NCBI GenBank assembly: GCA_038247555.1 | Contig: JBBRUT010000002.1 | Location: forward strand, 16,955-80,954 | Origin: JAHBXL01 sp038247555 | Lineage (GTDB): Bacteria > Planctomycetota > Phycisphaerae > Phycisphaerales > UBA1924 | DNA length: 64,000 bases | Direction: 5' to 3' | In this document: one piece after another, positions 60,733 to 64,000 of the stretch | How the letters are laid out: every line of letters starts with the position of its first letter | Numbering within the stretch: the first letter of the stretch is position 1 | Made by a program: the position numbers and the translations under genes | Notes under the pieces: generated by a model | What the model was told of the DNA's origin: nothing | The model's database searches: none | What the model saw: only the letters and a program-made list of their open reading frames with translations

Positions 60733-61938
60733 TCAGATCTCGATCACCATCGCCACGCTGTTGCCACCGCCTAGACAAAGGGCCGCGACGCCACGCTTCC
60801 CACCGGTGCGGTGCAACTGGTGAATCAGCGTCGTCAACACGCGTGCGCCCGAGCCGCCGATCGGATGCCCCAGGGCAATCCCACCGCCTGCAATGTTCAG
60901 CTTGCTCTCCGGGATCTCGTGTCCCGCGGCCTTCAGTCCCTTCAGATTGCTCAGCACCTGCGCCGCAAAGGCCTCGTTGATCTCAAAGAGATCAATGTCC
61001 TTGGCGTTCAGGTTGGCCTTCTTCAACACACCGCCAATGCCCTCGATCGGCGCGGCGAAGATGTCCTTGGGCGCAACGCCCGACGTGTGGTATGCGACGA
61101 TACGGGCGATCGGCTTCGCGCCCAGCTTCTCTGCTGCCGCCATGCTGGCAACCACAATCGCCGCGGCACCATCGGAAATCTGTGAAGCGTTGGCAGCGGT
61201 CACCGACCCGTCTGGCGTGAAAGCAGCCCGCAGCTTCGCCACCGCGTCGAGCGTGGTTTCCGCGCGGATGCCCTCATCCGCCGCGACACCCGGCGATCGC
61301 TTGTCGAGGCACTGCTCCCCGCTGAGCGCCACGATCTCGCTCTTGAACCAGCCCTGCTTGGTCGCCTCCGCCGCACGCTGGTGCGACTGCACCGCAAAGC
61401 GGTCCTGCTCCGCGCGGCTGATCTCAAACTTCTTGGCGATATGGTCGGCGGAGTTCCCCATCGCGCACGCCTCGAACGCGCAGCGCAGGCCGTCGTAGGC
61501 CATATGATCTTCCATTGTCGCCGGGCCGTACTTCACACCTTCGCGAACGCGCGCAAAGTGCGGCGCCGCGGTCATGTTCTCAAACCCGCCGGCCACGACA
61601 AGATTGTTATCTCCAGCCTTGATCGACTGCGCGGCGAGCATCACCGCCTGCAAGCCCGATCCGCACACCTTGTTGATCGTCTGCGCATTCAGGGTGTCCG
61701 GCAGGCCCGCCTTCAGCCCCGCCTGCCTTGCAGGGTTCTGGCCCAGGCCCGCCTGCAGCACGCACCCCATGATGCACTCGTCGATCTGCGAGCCGATTTT
61801 CTCGACCCCGCCGAGAGACTCAAGCGCGGCCTTGATCGCATACGAACCCAGAATAGGCGAGGGCACCTTGGAGAGTCCTCCAAAGAACTTTCCAATCGGC
61901 GTGCGCTTGGCGGCGAGAATGACAGGCTGACTCGGCAT
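60733..61938 (-). CDS. Acetyl-CoA C-acetyltransferase (thiolase)
   Basis: A 401-residue thiolase. It has the nucleophile Cys92 in NKVCGSGLQAVMLA, FEINEAFAAQ, NIAGGGIALGHPIGGSGAR (catalytic His) and the final CLGGGNSVAMVI (second Cys). The start sequence VILAAKRTPIGKFFGGLS is typical. It condenses or cleaves acetoacetyl-CoA; direction and pathway (polymer, ketone or isoprenoid metabolism) cannot be set from context. GGAGG precedes the ATG. Convergent with the PEP-CTERM-like gene. Confidence 0.94.
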   Translation of the reverse strand: MPSQPVILAAKRTPIGKFFGGLSKVPSPILGSYAIKAALESLGGVEKIGSQIDECIMGCVLQAGLGQNPARQAGLKAGLPDTLNAQTINKVCGSGLQAVMLAAQSIKAGDNNLVVAGGFENMTAAPHFARVREGVKYGPATMEDHMAYDGLRCAFEACAMGNSADHIAKKFEISRAEQDRFAVQSHQRAAEATKQGWFKSEIVALSGEQCLDKRSPGVAADEGIRAETTLDAVAKLRAAFTPDGSVTAANASQISDGAAAIVVASMAAAEKLGAKPIARIVAYHTSGVAPKDIFAAPIEGIGGVLKKANLNAKDIDLFEINEAFAAQVLSNLKGLKAAGHEIPESKLNIAGGGIALGHPIGGSGARVLTTLIHQLHRTGGKRGVAALCLGGGNSVAMVIEI

Positions 61939-62047
61939 GAGGCCTCCGCGTTGGATACGTGGTTTCGTGTATGAAACTGAACTTCATCTTAGGCGACCGC
62001 GCAGCGGACCTCGGCCCCCCGAACGGATATGGGTGGTAGGATGGACC

Positions 62048-63205
62048 ATGTTCACGCAACTCATCAGTGGCGCGGCCGCGGCGGTTCCCGCTGACCGGGG
62101 GGGCGCCCTTTTTTCCTCGCTGCGGCAACTGAATGTCCCGTCGACTTCCCTGTGGGATGCGGCGGTCGTGCTCGGATCGCTGCTGGCGGCCATCGCGGTC
62201 GTGCTGATCATCCACGCCGTGACGTTCCACATCGTTCTCGCGGCGTCCCGGCGCGCCAAGCATGTGGACGAGTCCACACTCAAACGGATGCGGCTCCCGT
62301 CGCAGTTTGTGTTTGCCGCGTTGACGGGGCTGTTCCTGCTGCCAAAGCTCGAGGCCGCCACGGGGCTGCGCGAAGGCTTGGCTCACGCCTTTTCGCTTCT
62401 GCTGATTCTCTCGCTCACGTTCATGGCCGTCCGGTTCATGTGGATCGCCGTGCGGGCCTATCTCCGGCAGTTTGATGTCGACGTGAATGACAACCTCGGC
62501 GCCCGGCGCATTCATACCCAGATTACCGTCGTGTGCCGCATCCTGTCCGCTGTCGTCTGGGTGATCGGCATCGCCGCCGCGCTCATGACATTCCCCTCCG
62601 TCTGGCAGCTCGGGACCAGTTTGCTGGCATCAGCAGGGATTGCGGGCCTCGTCGTCGGCTTCGCCGCCCAGCGAACACTGGGCAACTTCATCGCCGGTCT
62701 GCAGATCGCTTTGACCGGGCCCATCAACCTTGACGATGTGGTGATCATCGAAGGAGAATGGGGTCGCATCGAGGAGATCACTGCCACCTATGTCGTGGTG
62801 CACGTTTGGGATGACCGGCGGCTGCTTGTCCCGTTCTCGTGGTTCATCGAGAAACCGTTTCAGAACTGGACACGACGCACCTCGCAGATTCTTGGTACCG
62901 TCTTTGTCTGGACGGATTACACCGTCCCCGTCGATCGCATCCGCGAAGAAGCTTCGCGTCTGGCCAAGGCCTCTGCGCACTGGGACGGGCGGGTGATCGG
63001 CGTGACCGTGACAGATACCACCGATCGCGCGATGCAGCTCCGTGTGCTTGCGAGCGCAGCGGATGCTTCCAAGGCCTGGGACCTGCGGTGCGAGCTGCGC
63101 GAAAAGCTCATCGCGTTTCTGCAGCGCGAGTACCCAGGCTCCCTGCCGCGGGTCCGTGTTGACGATGACAAGCCGACGAGCAACGCCGGGGCCGCCGCGG
63201 CTTGA
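62048..63205 (+). CDS. Small-conductance mechanosensitive channel (MscS family)
   Basis: A 385-residue MscS-type channel. About five membrane segments, the last being the pore helix LLASAGIAGLVVGFAAQRTLGNFIAGLQI, then the beta domain starting INLDDVVIIEGEWGRIEEITATYVVVHVWD and the family motif LLVPFSWFIEKPFQNWTR. MscS channels release solutes under osmotic downshock. The start is the ATG at 62048; an in-frame extension to 61937 crosses the divergent thiolase promoter region. Confidence 0.92.
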   Translation: MFTQLISGAAAAVPADRGGALFSSLRQLNVPSTSLWDAAVVLGSLLAAIAVVLIIHAVTFHIVLAASRRAKHVDESTLKRMRLPSQFVFAALTGLFLLPKLEAATGLREGLAHAFSLLLILSLTFMAVRFMWIAVRAYLRQFDVDVNDNLGARRIHTQITVVCRILSAVVWVIGIAAALMTFPSVWQLGTSLLASAGIAGLVVGFAAQRTLGNFIAGLQIALTGPINLDDVVIIEGEWGRIEEITATYVVVHVWDDRRLLVPFSWFIEKPFQNWTRRTSQILGTVFVWTDYTVPVDRIREEASRLAKASAHWDGRVIGVTVTDTTDRAMQLRVLASAADASKAWDLRCELREKLIAFLQREYPGSLPRVRVDDDKPTSNAGAAAA

Positions 63206-63209
63206 GCTA

Positions 63210-63647
63210 TTAGCCCACGCGCCCGGGAGGCGGGGGCACCTGCCCCCGCTCGACCTTCTTTTCAACAATCTGTTCATCGCGTGCCCGGAGCAGTCCTGCG
63301 CCCCACACCACGCTCCAGGAGACTGCAAAGCCCATGAGCAGCCAGATGATTCCCATTCCCGCGGCAATCCAGCCGAATCGCAACCCGATCATGAGCGCGC
63401 CGGCGACAAGCACAAAAGTCGCCAGACCGGCCATGACCCACGGCAGCAGCTTGCGTTCCTCGATGATCGCGCCCTCACCCTCCGGCATGTTCTGCTGATG
63501 CTCGGCAACCAACTCAGGCTCGATCTCCGATGTCGAGGGCGGGGGTGCATCCACCGCCGAACGTACGCGCGTCACGCGGCCGGGATTCGCGTCGCGCTCT
63601 TCCCCACCAAATGAGGACATGCGTGCTGCATCTGTGTGTGTAGACAT
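63210..63647 (-). CDS. Small membrane protein with two transmembrane helices
   Basis: A 145-residue protein: a polar N-terminal half, two helices (LLPWVMAGLATFVLVAGALMIG and IAAGMGIIWLLMGFAVSWSVVW), then a short charged tail ending VPPPPGRVG. The ATG at 63645-63647 has AGGAGGG 7 bp upstream, which settles the start. No family recognised. It ends 4 bp from the convergent mscS stop. Confidence 0.65.
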   Translation of the reverse strand: MSTHTDAARMSSFGGEERDANPGRVTRVRSAVDAPPPSTSEIEPELVAEHQQNMPEGEGAIIEERKLLPWVMAGLATFVLVAGALMIGLRFGWIAAGMGIIWLLMGFAVSWSVVWGAGLLRARDEQIVEKKVERGQVPPPPGRVG

Positions 63648-63785
63648 TCGACGCCCTCCTGTTACGTTCCCCTCTTCGTGGTACGTACAGCATCTCGCGA
63701 AGTTCAGAGCACAGCATGAACCCAAGATGAAAACGCTGCCAGCTTTTCGGGGCAGGCAAGCCGTCTCGTTCTGGTTGAAGATGAG

Positions 63786-64000
63786 TCAGGCCTTCGGCGG
63801 CTCGACGAAGCTCAAGCCCATCAGCCACTTGCCACATTTTCCCGAACGAACGCGCGCAACCCGCGCGTAACGACTGAGCGACTTGCCCGCGGCCGCAGGA
63901 ATGCTCAGGTGCAGCAGTTCGCCCTTGGCGAACGACCAGTCGGCTTCCGCGCACACGCCACCACGACTGATGTCGACGATCCGCACCGTGAACGGCTCCC
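63786..64000 (-). CDS. PilZ domain protein, C-terminal part (cut by window edge)
   Basis: The minus-strand frame is open at the window edge and ends at 63786. It reads TVRIVDISRGGVCAEADWSFAK, then LLHLSIPAAAG, YARVARVRSGKCGKWLMGLS and FVEPPKA. VDISRGGV is the second half of the PilZ c-di-GMP-binding signature (RxxxR...D/NxSxxG); the Arg part would lie outside the window. PilZ proteins sense c-di-GMP and control motility, pili or surface polymers. Confidence 0.8.
   Translation of the reverse strand, partial: EPFTVRIVDISRGGVCAEADWSFAKGELLHLSIPAAAGKSLSRYARVARVRSGKCGKWLMGLSFVEPPKA

Overview
The window looks like chromosomal DNA of a planctomycete of the Phycisphaerae/Phycisphaerales type. The sequence is GC-rich. 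It encodes many secreted proteins with the planctomycetal 'GC-type dockerin' tail (paired DxDG...VPDIFAFLxxWFA repeats ending in Gly-Cys), several planctomycete-style type II pseudopilins, one protein with a PEP-CTERM-like tail, flagellar genes, and a short division/cell-wall cluster. I see no prophage, insertion sequence, CRISPR array or rRNA. One tRNA (Leu-CAG) has a readable promoter and terminator.

Layout. 1-8.8 kb, mostly minus strand: DUF58 and MoxR genes, a secreted protein of unknown function, an HtrA-like protease, tRNA-Leu, an FG-GAP protein and a GC-dockerin protein. 9-15 kb: trigger factor with a perfect 12-bp terminator hairpin, a membrane protein, then flagellar fliD (about twice the usual size, with internal repeats) and fliS. 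15-20 kb: a PpiC-type chaperone/isomerase, a zinc-ribbon/GYF_2-like membrane protein, and two tandem paralogous pseudopilins each with its own terminator. 20-24 kb: methionine aminopeptidase, then a tightly packed ribF - DHH phosphoesterase - N4/N6-type methyltransferase set linked by ATGA/GTGA overlaps. 24-33 kb: a SpoIIE phosphatase, a cobalamin adenosyltransferase, and a run recJ - EEP hydrolase - rsmH - LysM protein - ftsL-like - ftsI. 33-44 kb: two large GC-dockerin proteins (one a metzincin protease), another pseudopilin, a UbiD-family decarboxylase, a methyltransferase, an ABC exporter pair and an HTH-receiver regulator. 45-54 kb: a type II secretion/type IV pilus-like locus. 54-64 kb: an MBL hydrolase, lspA with a DksA-like gene, accA, proC, a PEP-CTERM-like protein, thiolase, an MscS channel and the edge of a PilZ gene.

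The most striking system is the secretion locus at 44984-54339. It has a secreted HEAT-like protein with an embedded receiver-like fold, two GspG-type pseudopilins, a GspH-type pseudopilin, two very small single-pass membrane proteins, a secretin and a TPR lipoprotein. The secretin's C-terminus, after a Ser/Thr-rich linker, carries a domain that reads as the globular head of the co-encoded pseudopilin without its membrane helix. I have not seen this secretin-pseudopilin fusion described. The assembly ATPase and the GspF-type platform protein are not in the window.

All functional calls come from reading motifs by eye. Start codons were chosen from ribosome-binding sites, signal peptides and family lengths, and several are GTG.
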